From the NCBI GenBank assembly GCA_028687375.1, contig JAQUAG010000003.1, forward strand, positions 188,788-252,787: a stretch of 64,000 nt of DNA, in the 5' to 3' direction. How positions within the stretch are numbered: position 1 is the first letter of the stretch; each line of letters starts with the position of its first letter. This document shows positions 45,632 to 54,601 of the stretch, piece by piece. Position numbers and translations under genes: made by a program. A model generated the notes under the pieces. The model made no database searches. It was not told the origin of the DNA and saw only the letters and a list, made by a program, of their open reading frames with translations. Origin of the DNA: Arcobacteraceae bacterium (lineage in GTDB: Bacteria; Campylobacterota; Campylobacteria; Campylobacterales; Arcobacteraceae).

Positions 45632-48556
45632 ATGTCCAATATAATTAATACTAAACAAAATCCAGATGGTAGCTATAGTCAAGCACCTTATGGTATAAAT
45701 GGTGACATTGGTGCATTAGCACAGTATGGAGATAATCTACAAAATGAAATTGAAAATTTCACAAATGGAGTAATAGTTGCTACAAATAGTTTAAATCAAG
45801 CTTCAAGAAATATTGAAAATGCAAATCAAAGATTTTGGAATGCAGAGTTTAATAGACAAGGTATAGTAAATAACGAAACAAACAAATACAGCACACTTTT
45901 ATCAAGTCAAAACAACTTACTTCAAAGAATAAATTTCCTTGAAATACGACTTTGGAGATATAAAAAAGAATTCTCGTTTAGAGATAATAGTGGTCAGCTA
46001 ATTACTGGAGATAAAACGAAAATAGAGCAAGAACTCTCAAGCCGTTATGGTGTCAATGTTTGTATTGTTAATGACCTCAATGATGTACTGCAGAATAAGT
46101 ATGAAATTAAAATAAATACTATTTTCATCGCTATTAATAGTATTTCTGTAGTAGTGAAAGAGATTTTTATCCCAAATTCAATTTATGAGATAGTTCAAGA
46201 TTTAAATGGAACTTGCAGAAGAAATTTATTAGCACAAACAAGATTTATAAAGAAACAAAAATATTTTTCCAATCAATTGGATTGCAGTTCAACTTTATTT
46301 ATATTGGATAACATGACTGAGTCATATCGTAGTTTCAATTTGATTTCAGGATGGATAAAAAACATAGGAATTTACGATGACTCCATTCTGCTATTGGTAG
46401 GAAATGAGGATGTTTTAGAAGGCATTGTTGTAAACAAGGTAATAAAACCATTATTCAATACAGGCATATTTGTAACTATTACAGATGATATGTTGAAAAA
46501 TAAAAGCTTTGCAGAGATTACTCATAATAAATTATTTTTGCATATAAATCAAATTCCTACAGACAAAGAGAATCAGAAAAAATTAAAAGAATTGATAATA
46601 TCAATTGTGATTAACAAATCAATACAAGCTGATGGATGCACAATACCGACACAAGCTAAAGTGATTGTTACACTTGATGAACCACATCTATTTTTTAAAG
46701 ATTGTATTGATATTACTACGGTTGTATTTATTAAAACTATGGATGAGATTCTTGTTATAGCTGATTTAGGATTATCTAGCAGTGTTCTTTTATACCAAAA
46801 AATTGAAAACTCATTAGACTTTTTTTCAGGAGAGCTTCAATTGACATTTCCAGATAGTTCGGTTATTTTAAGTCAAAAGCAAAGATACATAGAGCTATTG
46901 CAAGAAGAAACTGAATTAATAAATATTATATCAGATACTGGATTGCCAATCCTTGACCCATATAGTGATACCTTTGAAACTTTACTACCCCAAGGAGAAT
47001 ATCACACATATATTACAGGTCAAACAAGAATTGGAAAAAGTTTTCTTCTGGTAACATTATTTGTTTGGTATATGCGAAACAAAGATTGTAGTCTTATTCT
47101 TTTTGATGTGCATGGTGATCTTGCTAAAAAAGCTAAAATGTTAGTGAAAGATAAGAAACGATTATTATATATTAGTAACTCATCGCATAAAAAAGGATAT
47201 TCAGCCACAATTAATCTTTTTGAACTAAGTGATAAAAGCGAAAAAAATATATCTAAAATGGCAAATCTGATTTTAAATGTCATTAAAAAAGTTAAGGCTG
47301 ATGAACAATTTAGTGGACCTATGGAAGTAGCTTTACTAAGGAGTATTAGGGTTTTACTAAGAAAAGGTAATGGAAGTTTTTTAGAATTGTATAGGATGAT
47401 GAATGACAGAAGAAATAGTGACTTAATCGAGTATGCAAGGAAATGTGGTAACTCACTAGATGAAGAGTACTTCACTGATTATTTTAACGATACAAATACT
47501 AAAAATGCTATTCGTAAAAGACTTGATACACTAATTAATGATGAGGACTTTGTCAATTTAACACATGGTGAAAGCAAAATTGATTTTGAAAAAGAGATAA
47601 ATACACCAGGAAAAATCATAATTATCGATATTGCAAAAGGAGATATGGATTCATATATTTACTACATTCGCTTTATGATGGAGTATATCTTAGTATTGGC
47701 TCTTAAGAGGTTTGATACCCCTAAGGAAGATAGAACAATGACACATGTAATTATAGACGAATTTGATAACTTTCTTACAGCTGGTGATAATATTAAAACT
47801 ATACTTAAAGAAGCTGGTAAGTATAATTTATTTTTAACATTGGCTCACCAAATTATTTCTGATATAAAAGACCGAAGTCTAAGAGACACAATATTGGGTA
47901 TGACTGAAACGAAAATAGTTTGTAGAAATTCTAACAAGACACTGGATGCTATAAATAAAACTCATAACATAAACTTGGAAGCTGAAAATCTAAATAAAGG
48001 GGAACAATATATTGTAAATGGGAATAATATTGTAACTAAATCTAAGAATACCACTAGATTTTTAGATGCAACAGAAGAAATATCCTCTGAACAATGGGAA
48101 GAAATAATTCAACATCAATTTAAAACTTATTATCGACCCATCAACCAAAACACAAGCTCTCAACAACCAACCGAAGATGATTTGATGCAAATGATACAGC
48201 AGTTTAAAAATGATGTTAAATCAGTCTTATCATCAAAAATATCAATTGAATCATCGTCTCTAAATAATTTGTCCAAAAAACATTCAGAGAAGTTTGATGA
48301 AATTAAATCTGATATTACATATTTTGATACCAATAAGGGTATCGCAAGACCAAGAATTAGACAACAAGAAATAAGCACAATTTTTCAAATGGTATTTGGA
48401 TTACGCGAAGCTATTTCTAACAGAAAATTTATTGCATTATTAAAAAGTGAAAATCAAGATGATTTGTTCAATCAAACAGATTCAGGAACACGATTAGGAG
48501 ATTTTACAGATAATGGGAAAACACAAACGGAACAATACTACTATCTTACATGGTAA
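45632..48556 (+). CDS. HerA/TraG-like P-loop ATPase
   Basis: This 974-residue protein has a Walker A GQTRIGKS at about 463-470, then ILFDVHGDLAKKA, and a Walker B HVIIDEFDNF at about 705-714, followed by LAHQIISD and the segment TKIVCRNSNK. This order is that of HerA/FtsK/TraG-type DNA-pumping or coupling ATPases. The first 450 residues are unrelated to known N-terminal domains, with a start rich in Asn and Gln. No membrane helices are evident, unlike most coupling proteins. It could move DNA, or serve in anti-phage defence; neither can be decided. Confidence 0.75.
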   Translation: MSNIINTKQNPDGSYSQAPYGINGDIGALAQYGDNLQNEIENFTNGVIVATNSLNQASRNIENANQRFWNAEFNRQGIVNNETNKYSTLLSSQNNLLQRINFLEIRLWRYKKEFSFRDNSGQLITGDKTKIEQELSSRYGVNVCIVNDLNDVLQNKYEIKINTIFIAINSISVVVKEIFIPNSIYEIVQDLNGTCRRNLLAQTRFIKKQKYFSNQLDCSSTLFILDNMTESYRSFNLISGWIKNIGIYDDSILLLVGNEDVLEGIVVNKVIKPLFNTGIFVTITDDMLKNKSFAEITHNKLFLHINQIPTDKENQKKLKELIISIVINKSIQADGCTIPTQAKVIVTLDEPHLFFKDCIDITTVVFIKTMDEILVIADLGLSSSVLLYQKIENSLDFFSGELQLTFPDSSVILSQKQRYIELLQEETELINIISDTGLPILDPYSDTFETLLPQGEYHTYITGQTRIGKSFLLVTLFVWYMRNKDCSLILFDVHGDLAKKAKMLVKDKKRLLYISNSSHKKGYSATINLFELSDKSEKNISKMANLILNVIKKVKADEQFSGPMEVALLRSIRVLLRKGNGSFLELYRMMNDRRNSDLIEYARKCGNSLDEEYFTDYFNDTNTKNAIRKRLDTLINDEDFVNLTHGESKIDFEKEINTPGKIIIIDIAKGDMDSYIYYIRFMMEYILVLALKRFDTPKEDRTMTHVIIDEFDNFLTAGDNIKTILKEAGKYNLFLTLAHQIISDIKDRSLRDTILGMTETKIVCRNSNKTLDAINKTHNINLEAENLNKGEQYIVNGNNIVTKSKNTTRFLDATEEISSEQWEEIIQHQFKTYYRPINQNTSSQQPTEDDLMQMIQQFKNDVKSVLSSKISIESSSLNNLSKKHSEKFDEIKSDITYFDTNKGIARPRIRQQEISTIFQMVFGLREAISNRKFIALLKSENQDDLFNQTDSGTRLGDFTDNGKTQTEQYYYLTW

Positions 48557-49015
48557 AAAAGGTGTGTTTTGAGCTATATTTTGAGTATATTTTGGCAATG
48601 TTTTGAAGTGTGTCTTTATGTTTTGAACATTTTACAAATATCTCATAATATGCCTAAAACATCTTTATAACATCGTTAACCATAGGATTTACGAAGAGTT
48701 TGAGGCTATCTCTTCTGTAAGCCAAAAAGCCATAAAAATAGCCTAAAATATCTTATGTTTTGGAATATTCTACTAAATCCAATTGACACCAACCAAGAGG
48801 ATTCACTTCTTACTCTTCATCAATCATAAAATGTAGAAATGTAGTTTTTTTCAAGAGAAAATAAATTTTTTTACTACTGCTTTATACTTTCATATTGTTA
48901 CTATTATATTGCTTTTGGCTATTTATAGAAACGCTATTCGTATCACTTTATGAGCCGATTAAACCTCACAATAGTATCATCGATAAATTAAACTCAAAAG
49001 AAATCAAATGAGAAC
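48557..49015. other. intergenic region with phased TTTTGA words
   Basis: No gene is visible in these 459 bases. TTTTGA occurs at 48567, 48579, 48601 and 48621, with TTTTGG at 48590, so most spacings are 11-12 bases or about twice that. The words GCCTAAAA-CATCTT and GCCTAAAATATCTT recur around 48652 and 48750. The rest is AT-rich with no obvious hairpin. Confidence 0.5.
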
Positions 49016-49405
49016 TTACGGTCTAAAAATCTGTAAATCTAACTCTTTTACTGTTCGATAGTGCTTATCATTTGCAGTGATAAGTTTCATTCCATATTGT
49101 GTAGCTGTTGAAGCTATCAAACTATCGGCTAACTCCATAGAGTGACTTAAGAAATATTCTTCCACATAAAAAAGTGCTTTAGCTGAAATCTCTTCACTTA
49201 CAAATATAGTTTTGACATTCCATTGTTTAAGTGTCTTTTGTAAAGCTCGAAGTTCATCTTTATTTCTCATCCCTTGTACTAGCTCCATATAGGTTATAGA
49301 AGAGATACAAAAATCTCCAAGAGAATGAATGAGCTTATAAGCATTGTCATTACCTCTTAGATACCAAATAAGAACATCAGTATCTACTAAATAATCATAT
49401 ACCAA
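49016..49405 (-). CDS. vapC: VapC-type PIN-domain toxin
   Basis: This 129-residue PIN nuclease has the acidic residues Asp8 (LVDTDVLIW), Glu41 (YMELVQG), Asp94 (ELADSLIA) and Asp113 (ITANDKHY), in the usual places. VapC toxins cut tRNA or rRNA. Its start overlaps the antitoxin gene by 11 bases. Confidence 0.9.
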   Translation of the reverse strand: MVYDYLVDTDVLIWYLRGNDNAYKLIHSLGDFCISSITYMELVQGMRNKDELRALQKTLKQWNVKTIFVSEEISAKALFYVEEYFLSHSMELADSLIASTATQYGMKLITANDKHYRTVKELDLQIFRP

Positions 49406-49634
49406 AATCTCTTCCTCTTCTCATACCTCGAACCATATCATCTACAGAGATATCTCTATCTTTCCATAATCCAAATAATGAATTATCTTTTTTGTTGTTA
49501 TCACTATTTTTATCAGTAGAGATGAGTTTTGCTTTTGGTTTACCTCTGTAAGTGATAGTAATATCTTCACCTTTACCAAGCACATCAAAAAGCATATTGA
49601 CATTAAATCGTAAATCTTTTGCAGTTACAGTCAT
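49395..49634 (-). CDS. Phd/YefM-like antitoxin of the PIN toxin
   Basis: This 79-residue protein begins MTVTAKDLRFNVNMLFDVL and has ITYRGKPKAKLIS, typical of Phd-type antitoxins. The C-terminus (LWKDRDISVDDMVRGMRRGR) would bind the toxin. It is the first gene of the pair. Confidence 0.85.
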   Translation of the reverse strand: MTVTAKDLRFNVNMLFDVLGKGEDITITYRGKPKAKLISTDKNSDNNKKDNSLFGLWKDRDISVDDMVRGMRRGRDFGI

Positions 49635-50210
49635 TGTACTTCCTTATTAAGTTTATACTTGTAGTATATATCTAATTAAATAAAATGTAGCTTGTATTTG
49701 TCATTTCTCTTTCTATCCTTAGTAACTACAACACCTCTCGTAAATGCTGTATCTTTGTTACTTATTTTTAATTCATCAATAGTTTGTTCATCTTTACAAA
49801 TAAGTTATCACTTTATCTTTTACTTTTATTACTATTATATGATAGATATTAAAAAGAGAATAAATTGTATTTAGATTCAATTTAATATGTATTAGTTTTT
49901 TAGATACTACAATCAGGTTCAGTAGCTCATTTCATGCATACACTACAACTAACACTACTTTGAGTCTAGACGAGATTCTAGACGTAGGATAGGGGCAGCC
50001 AGCAGGACAAGGTACACCAGAAGTAATATGCATGAATTAGACTATAGAAATAAAAAAACCTGTTCTTGAAAGAGGATAGGGGGTAGAGGGCTTTAGCCCT
50101 CTAGGGGGGAAGGAGAAAACTTCTTAGAATTTACTTTTGATAAAACCAAACAAAGTTTGCAACATTTATCACAAAAGTTACAAACTCTACCGAACCAAAT
50201 CAGCTTATCG
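49635..50210. other. 576-base intergenic region with nested inverted repeats
   Basis: No convincing gene lies here. TTCATGCATA (49931-49940) pairs with TATGCATGAA (50027-50036), and inside it GTCTAGA (49964-49970) pairs with TCTAGAC (49977-49983). Further right, TAGAGGGC-TTTA-GCCCTCTA (50084-50103) is a perfect 8-base hairpin in a G-rich stretch. The base composition of this part is richer in G and C than its surroundings. Confidence 0.6.
50084..50103. terminator. GC-rich 8-base perfect hairpin
   Basis: TAGAGGGC and GCCCTCTA pair around TTTA. It lies 107 bases after the FISUMP gene on the minus strand. No T run follows on either side, so it is terminator-like or a dispersed repeat. Confidence 0.4.
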
Positions 50211-51542
50211 CTAATTTTTTATACAACGAACAGAACTACCGTAAGCTCGAGTGACGAATTCCCAACCCACATCAGAACTACCAAAGTACAAGTGCTTGGA
50301 GCTCGACCCATCAGGAGAACTTGACCAAATGCCACCCCAAGAGCCTTGACTGTAGAGCGAACCCGAATCGCCGTAGCGATAACCTGCAGATGGTAGTTTT
50401 AGTTTAGTGAAAGCATCGGCACTATTTGAGATAGTTTCTGCTGTAAGTTCAGCTTCTGTTGGTACTCTATATCCTACAGGACAAACTGAACTTTCATCTG
50501 TTTTTGACCAGTTGGCACTTCTTAAAGAACCATTGCTATCAAGTGTTGTCCAGTCGTAAGTGCCTGAATTATTTAAGATAAAACTACTATTCCCAGTTGT
50601 GTTTAAATCATTTTCTAGTGTTCCAGTTGTTACACTATTTGATACTTGATGACCATCAGTTTCTCTTCCCCATTGGTAATAGTCTCCATAACAAGCGGTA
50701 TCTGTTGAGCTTGTACAAACTTGAGTAGCCCCTAAATTTCTATCGAGCCACACTTTGTTTGTAGTTTGAGAAAGTATAGTTTTGTAAGTTTTTGTATTCC
50801 AAGTGAGGGTTGTTGGTGTAAAACTAATAGTATTTTTTTTAGCTTGTAAATCTCTCTCAAAATCTTTTACACTTCCAGTATGAGTTTTGAGAGTTGTGAG
50901 GAAGTTTACTATCCCATCTTGATTTGCAGAGGTATTTGAATCTTCTGTGATAGCTTTATCTATCAGTGCTGTGATATTATTTTCTGTTCTAGTTTGAAGT
51001 CGAGTTTTAAACTTTGTAGTAGCATTTGTATCTTTTAGCATCGCATAACAAAGCTGAGAGAGTTTTGCTACATCTGTATCATTTACATCTACATAATCTC
51101 TAGACAATACACCACTAGTGATATTCATAGTCGCGAGAAGATTGTTTTGTATCGTTGTATCGTTTCCTATAATTGTAGTGATAGGGGAGATAACTGTACC
51201 ACTATAAGCTGTGAGGTTGATATCAAAGGTTGCATTTGTATCTGTAAGTTTTGCATTACCAACTATCATTTTGATAGGATAAGTTGGAGTTGTACTAAAT
51301 CTATAAAGTCCTATTGTTCCATTTACTTGTGTAGCTTGGAGACCATTGGCATCTGTGATATTTGCATCTTTGATATATCCATCGACGAGTGTAATATCGA
51401 CACTAGTTGGATCTGGAGCTGGTGTTGTTCCACCACCTCCGCCACCGCAACCTGTAAGAAGCAAACTTGTAGTTGCTAGGGAGACGAGAACTTTTGGATT
51501 TAGAAGAGAGAGGCGAGGTTTGTGAAATTTGATGGACATCAT
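50211..51542 (-). CDS. lipoprotein with FISUMP domain
   Basis: This 443-residue protein has a lipobox LLTGC (Cys32) followed by a glycine run and a Thr/Asn-rich region with repeated Ig-like strands. From about 255 it has the FISUMP domain: NKVWLDRNLGATQVC, YYQWGRETDG, CPVGYRVPTEAEL, and a C-terminal SYGSSVRCIKN-type ending. The domain folds like C-type lectins and FGE. Outer-surface location is likely; function is unknown. It is preceded by a long untranslated region and stands alone. Confidence 0.82.
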   Translation of the reverse strand: MMSIKFHKPRLSLLNPKVLVSLATTSLLLTGCGGGGGGTTPAPDPTSVDITLVDGYIKDANITDANGLQATQVNGTIGLYRFSTTPTYPIKMIVGNAKLTDTNATFDINLTAYSGTVISPITTIIGNDTTIQNNLLATMNITSGVLSRDYVDVNDTDVAKLSQLCYAMLKDTNATTKFKTRLQTRTENNITALIDKAITEDSNTSANQDGIVNFLTTLKTHTGSVKDFERDLQAKKNTISFTPTTLTWNTKTYKTILSQTTNKVWLDRNLGATQVCTSSTDTACYGDYYQWGRETDGHQVSNSVTTGTLENDLNTTGNSSFILNNSGTYDWTTLDSNGSLRSANWSKTDESSVCPVGYRVPTEAELTAETISNSADAFTKLKLPSAGYRYGDSGSLYSQGSWGGIWSSSPDGSSSKHLYFGSSDVGWEFVTRAYGSSVRCIKN

Positions 51543-51798
51543 TGACCCTTTGTATGAATTTTAAATTAATTGTGAAAATTGTCTCAAAATCTATATAATA
51601 TTCTACTTAAAGCATTATTTAAGTTTTTGTAACTTTTTTGTAATTTTCGGCACCGTTAACAAATTGAACCATTGGCACTTGATGAGATTTCTTTAATCTA
51701 ATGTATTCTGCTAATTTATGACCTCTACAATAAAAGTATTTTTGAATAATTGTATTCGAGATATATTTATATCGTGTATCGAAGTTAAAAAAATAAAG
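51543..51798. other. intergenic region
   Basis: No gene is visible. It contains the start region of the FISUMP gene and a near-palindrome CGAGATATATTTATATCG at about 51758-51775, which resembles the CGATATATGTATCG site at 53031. Confidence 0.4.
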
Positions 51799-51825
51799 AG
51801 TGACAAGCTAGAAATAGCCTGTCAC
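51799..51825 (-). terminator. terminator after the zinc-ribbon gene
   Basis: AGTGACA-x-GCT pairs with AGC-x-TGTCACT around a 5-base loop, and on the minus strand a T-rich run (CTTTATTTTTTT) follows. It ends the two-gene unit 51845-53004. Confidence 0.75.
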
Positions 51826-51844
51826 TTCTCAGAAAACACCCTCT

Positions 51845-52030
51845 TTATCTAAATATTTTATCAAATAGACTCAAAGGTACTTTTGTTAGTTTCTCTCCAC
51901 ATTTAGGGCATTTACTTAACATATTAGTAGGATTCATCACATCGCTTTTTGGTTTTACTACTTTTGTAAAGCCACATTGTGAACATTTATATTTATATGG
52001 TTGTGGGGCTATCATTACTATTGAATCCAC
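51845..52030 (-). CDS. small zinc-ribbon protein
   Basis: This 61-residue protein has two CxxC pairs (CSQCGF and CPKCGEK), a zinc-ribbon fold. Its start overlaps the end of the EcsC/TerB-like gene by 13 bases, so they form one unit. It probably assists that membrane protein, but no function is known. Confidence 0.75.
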   Translation of the reverse strand: MDSIVMIAPQPYKYKCSQCGFTKVVKPKSDVMNPTNMLSKCPKCGEKLTKVPLSLFDKIFR

Positions 52031-53004
52031 ATATTTATAACATCATCTTTGATGTTGAACATTGTTCCTAGCTCTTTAACATATACCTTTTCTGCTTCGT
52101 GAAATACACCATCTGCTTTTGCTAATGCAACTAAGTCAATGATAAGATACATAGCTTCTGTTTGATTATTTTTGAAAACTGTATAATCGATCTCTTTTAC
52201 AGTTTTTGTTTCAATTTGCTTGATTAAATCATTTTTATCACTCTCTGATAAATCTGTTTTGTTAATAAAGCTTGTTACAAAATCAATCTCTTTTTGGTCA
52301 ATCGTACCATCAATTTGAAGCATATTGATTAAAATTTGAATCTTTAATTTTGTGAGTTTTGTATCAGCTGTTTCTTCTACTGTTATATCATCTACCGTTA
52401 CTGTTTCAATAACTTCTTCACTTTCATAAACGACTTCATACTTACTAAAAAAATCTTTTGCTTCTTCTCCAATTTTTTGAGTACTATATCTTGACCAACC
52501 AGCCATAACTACTGCACCAATAAATGGTGCATATTTTGCAACCATAGATTTTCCCATTTGTTGAGTAATTTTTCCACCTAAAATTTTAATAACCTGTTGT
52601 AAAGCTCTAGCTCCAACTCTTTTAGCCATTATTTTTTGCCCTTGAATCACAAATAAGCTTGTTGCTGCACTTCCAGATGCACTAAGCATGACACCGATTA
52701 TTAATTCTTTTGGAACCTCTTTATTTTGGTTATGTGCAGCTCCAATATCATGAATCATCGCCATTTGATTTCTTGTAACAGCGATTATTTCTGGTATTGT
52801 TGCTGCCATTCCCAAAGGTCCTGGAATCAGACCTGCACCACCAGATATTGCAGCATTTGTATTACTATAGTTACTAATAAGAGAATCAATATGATGTATT
52901 GATGGATTACCATTTTTTTTATACGCTTCTGCTCTTTCATTTTTGACACTATTGACAGCTTTTTCAAGCCCTTCTGAAATCTTTTCTTGTGCTGAATCTA
53001 GCAT
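52018..53004 (-). CDS. EcsC/DUF697-like membrane protein with TerB-like domain
   Basis: This 328-residue protein has a Gly/Ala/Pro-rich membrane-active stretch (GGAGLIPGPLGMAATIPEIIAVT ... at about 54-80, then an Ala-rich helix at 104-125 and a third at about 158-172), like EcsC or DUF697 proteins. The last 110 residues have two TerB-like repeats, LINMLQIDGTIDQKEIDFV and LVALAKADGVFHEAEKVYV, each with acidic residues that can bind metal. It shares an operon with the zinc-ribbon protein. Such domains occur in stress and tellurite-resistance contexts. Confidence 0.65.
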   Translation of the reverse strand: MLDSAQEKISEGLEKAVNSVKNERAEAYKKNGNPSIHHIDSLISNYSNTNAAISGGAGLIPGPLGMAATIPEIIAVTRNQMAMIHDIGAAHNQNKEVPKELIIGVMLSASGSAATSLFVIQGQKIMAKRVGARALQQVIKILGGKITQQMGKSMVAKYAPFIGAVVMAGWSRYSTQKIGEEAKDFFSKYEVVYESEEVIETVTVDDITVEETADTKLTKLKIQILINMLQIDGTIDQKEIDFVTSFINKTDLSESDKNDLIKQIETKTVKEIDYTVFKNNQTEAMYLIIDLVALAKADGVFHEAEKVYVKELGTMFNIKDDVINMWIQ

Positions 53005-53030
53005 TTTTATTCCTTTGTTTTTCTTTGTAG

Positions 53031-53044
53031 CGATATATGTATCG
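53031..53044. promoter_or_regulatory. near-palindromic operator candidate
   Basis: CGATA-TATG-TATCG lies between the divergent TerB-like gene and XRE gene. It shares the TATCG arm with sites at 51770 and 53640, so it may bind the neighbouring XRE regulator. Confidence 0.45.
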
Positions 53045-53115
53045 TTGATTGATTGTACCTAAACGAATATCATTAATACATTAATTTAATATGTATATGT
53101 CGTTAGGAAAATAGT

Positions 53116-53370
53116 ATGAATAGCTCAGTTGATTTGGAAGAATATAGCCAAAATATTTTAGATATAGTGTCAAAAAATGTCATCAAATATCGTAAAATTA
53201 AGGGATATACCCAAATGCAACTAGCACTTGATATTGGTATGAGTGGCGGTGCTTATCTTGGTCGTGCTGAAATCAGAAAAGAGAATCACCACTTTAATCT
53301 CGTACATCTTGCAAAAATCTCTAAAGTTTTAGATGTTGATATTGCTCTCTTTTTTGAAGATATTGAATAG
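53116..53370 (+). CDS. XRE-family transcriptional regulator
   Basis: This 84-residue protein is a single helix-turn-helix domain: NVIKYRKIKGYTQMQLALDIGMSGGAYLGRAE, then NLVHLAKISKVLDVDIALFF. It is divergent from the EcsC/TerB-like unit and convergent with a small membrane protein gene. Palindromes on both sides suggest it regulates its neighbours. Confidence 0.85.
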   Translation: MNSSVDLEEYSQNILDIVSKNVIKYRKIKGYTQMQLALDIGMSGGAYLGRAEIRKENHHFNLVHLAKISKVLDVDIALFFEDIE

Positions 53371-53374
53371 TTTC

Positions 53375-53599
53375 TCAATTTTTAATCACAATATCATCAC
53401 TTTTTCCCTCAGTAACAAGACTACGACTCACCGAATCGTACATTTTATAAGCGATTCCAAACATACCTACTAAATATAAAAGGCTCAATCCAAATCCTAC
53501 TCTATAAGTGGTGGAGGTAGTAGATTCACCATCTTCAACCTCCTTATCGGTTATTTCATCTTCTGTAATTATCTTATTTTCATTTTTGATTAAATCCAT
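53375..53599 (-). CDS. small membrane protein
   Basis: This 74-residue protein has one helix (about 35-52, FGLSLLYLVGMFGIAYKMY) between an acidic N-terminal part and a short polar tail. No family is recognised. An operator-like palindrome lies 28 bases before its start. Confidence 0.55.
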   Translation of the reverse strand: MDLIKNENKIITEDEITDKEVEDGESTTSTTYRVGFGLSLLYLVGMFGIAYKMYDSVSRSLVTEGKSDDIVIKN

Positions 53600-53626
53600 T
53601 TTTTGTCCTTTTTTGTATTAAAATTC

Positions 53627-53650
53627 AATTGTATCACTCACGATACAATT
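53627..53650. promoter_or_regulatory. 9-base perfect inverted repeat
   Basis: AATTGTATC and GATACAATT pair perfectly with a 6-base spacer. It lies upstream of the small membrane protein gene and downstream of the recombination operon. Confidence 0.6.
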
Positions 53651-53711
53651 CACCATTTAGACTGTAATATTTCCCTTGATATAAGAAAGAAATACCTGAA
53701 AATAGGCTGTT

Positions 53712-53963
53712 TTATGTGGTTAGAGTTTTCACTTTAAGAACTTTTTGTTTATATCCATCATCATATGTTTCATAATCTGCATTATCATAGTTTATATGGT
53801 GGTGTTGAAATATCACTTGTTCTTCTAATTGTAGATTGTGATTAAGACTTGCTATTTGTTGCTCTAGGAAATCTTGTTTATCTTCATAGTTATAAATGAA
53901 ATTTGGATAAAGAGCTTTGATATTGTCTTTAATCTCTATCTCTAGTGTTACAATAACTTTCAT
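53712..53963 (-). CDS. hypothetical protein, last gene of the recombination operon
   Basis: This 83-residue protein is not recognised. It starts with a strand-like KVIVTLEIEIKDNI and has a histidine-rich run (FQHHHINYD). Its start overlaps the previous gene by 4 bases. Confidence 0.6.
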   Translation of the reverse strand: MKVIVTLEIEIKDNIKALYPNFIYNYEDKQDFLEQQIASLNHNLQLEEQVIFQHHHINYDNADYETYDDGYKQKVLKVKTLTT

Positions 53964-54286
53964 AACATAAACTCCACTGCATCTCTAGCATTACCAGTAC
54001 AAACTCCACCATCTACAATATTTTCTTCTAAATAGTTACCATCATCATTTTTGTTGGCATTAGAATATACATTGACCACATATCCACCACTTGTTGAAGA
54101 GGTAAATATTTCATAATACAAACTGTTACATTTAAACTCAACTCTTTGATAGAGGTCTAAAATTGAAGAAAGTGAGTTGATTGCAACTTCTTTATATTCA
54201 CTATTTTGCAATAAAAACTCCCATCCCTCTTTTGTCCAGTTATCAAATCCTTTTTTTGCTTCATTCTCTATGTAGATATTTTGCAT
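53960..54286 (-). CDS. hypothetical protein
   Basis: This 108-residue acidic protein is not recognised. It has an aromatic-rich start (GFDNWTKEGWEFLLQ) and an Asn/Asp-rich end. It overlaps the DUF2958 gene by one base and the next gene by four, so it belongs to the same transcript. Confidence 0.6.
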   Translation of the reverse strand: MQNIYIENEAKKGFDNWTKEGWEFLLQNSEYKEVAINSLSSILDLYQRVEFKCNSLYYEIFTSSTSGGYVVNVYSNANKNDDGNYLEENIVDGGVCTGNARDAVEFML

Positions 54287-54582
54287 TATGCAGCCTTTTT
54301 GATAAGTGATAGTGGTGTAGGCTTAAAAGTCATATCTCTTTCTACTCCAATACCAAGTGAGCCTTTTATCCCTTTGAGTTCTTCTAAGCTAATATAACCA
54401 AGTTCACTTCCAAATGGTGAGATAACATATCCAAAACAGATGTCTTTATCCATTGAAAGCTCAGTAATAAACCAGCTCCAACCATCTAAAAATAGCTTTA
54501 TATGGGCTATTGGGTCTGTTTGTTCCTCTGTTTCATAGAGTTTTGGGATGGTTTGTTGTAGTTCTTGTGGAATAAGTTCCAT
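54286..54582 (-). CDS. DUF2958 family protein
   Basis: This 98-residue protein has IPKLYETEEQTDPIAHIKLF, WSWFITELSMDKDICFGYV and ELGYISLEEL, the family pattern of DUF2958, which is common on plasmids and integrative elements. Its function is not known. Confidence 0.8.
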   Translation of the reverse strand: MELIPQELQQTIPKLYETEEQTDPIAHIKLFLDGWSWFITELSMDKDICFGYVISPFGSELGYISLEELKGIKGSLGIGVERDMTFKPTPLSLIKKAA

Positions 54583-54601
54583 ATTATTCTTTTCTCCTTT
54601 T

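Noticed and set aside
50211..50400. C-terminal part of the FISUMP gene as the variable region of a diversity-generating retroelement
   Set aside because: No reverse transcriptase and no template repeat were seen nearby.
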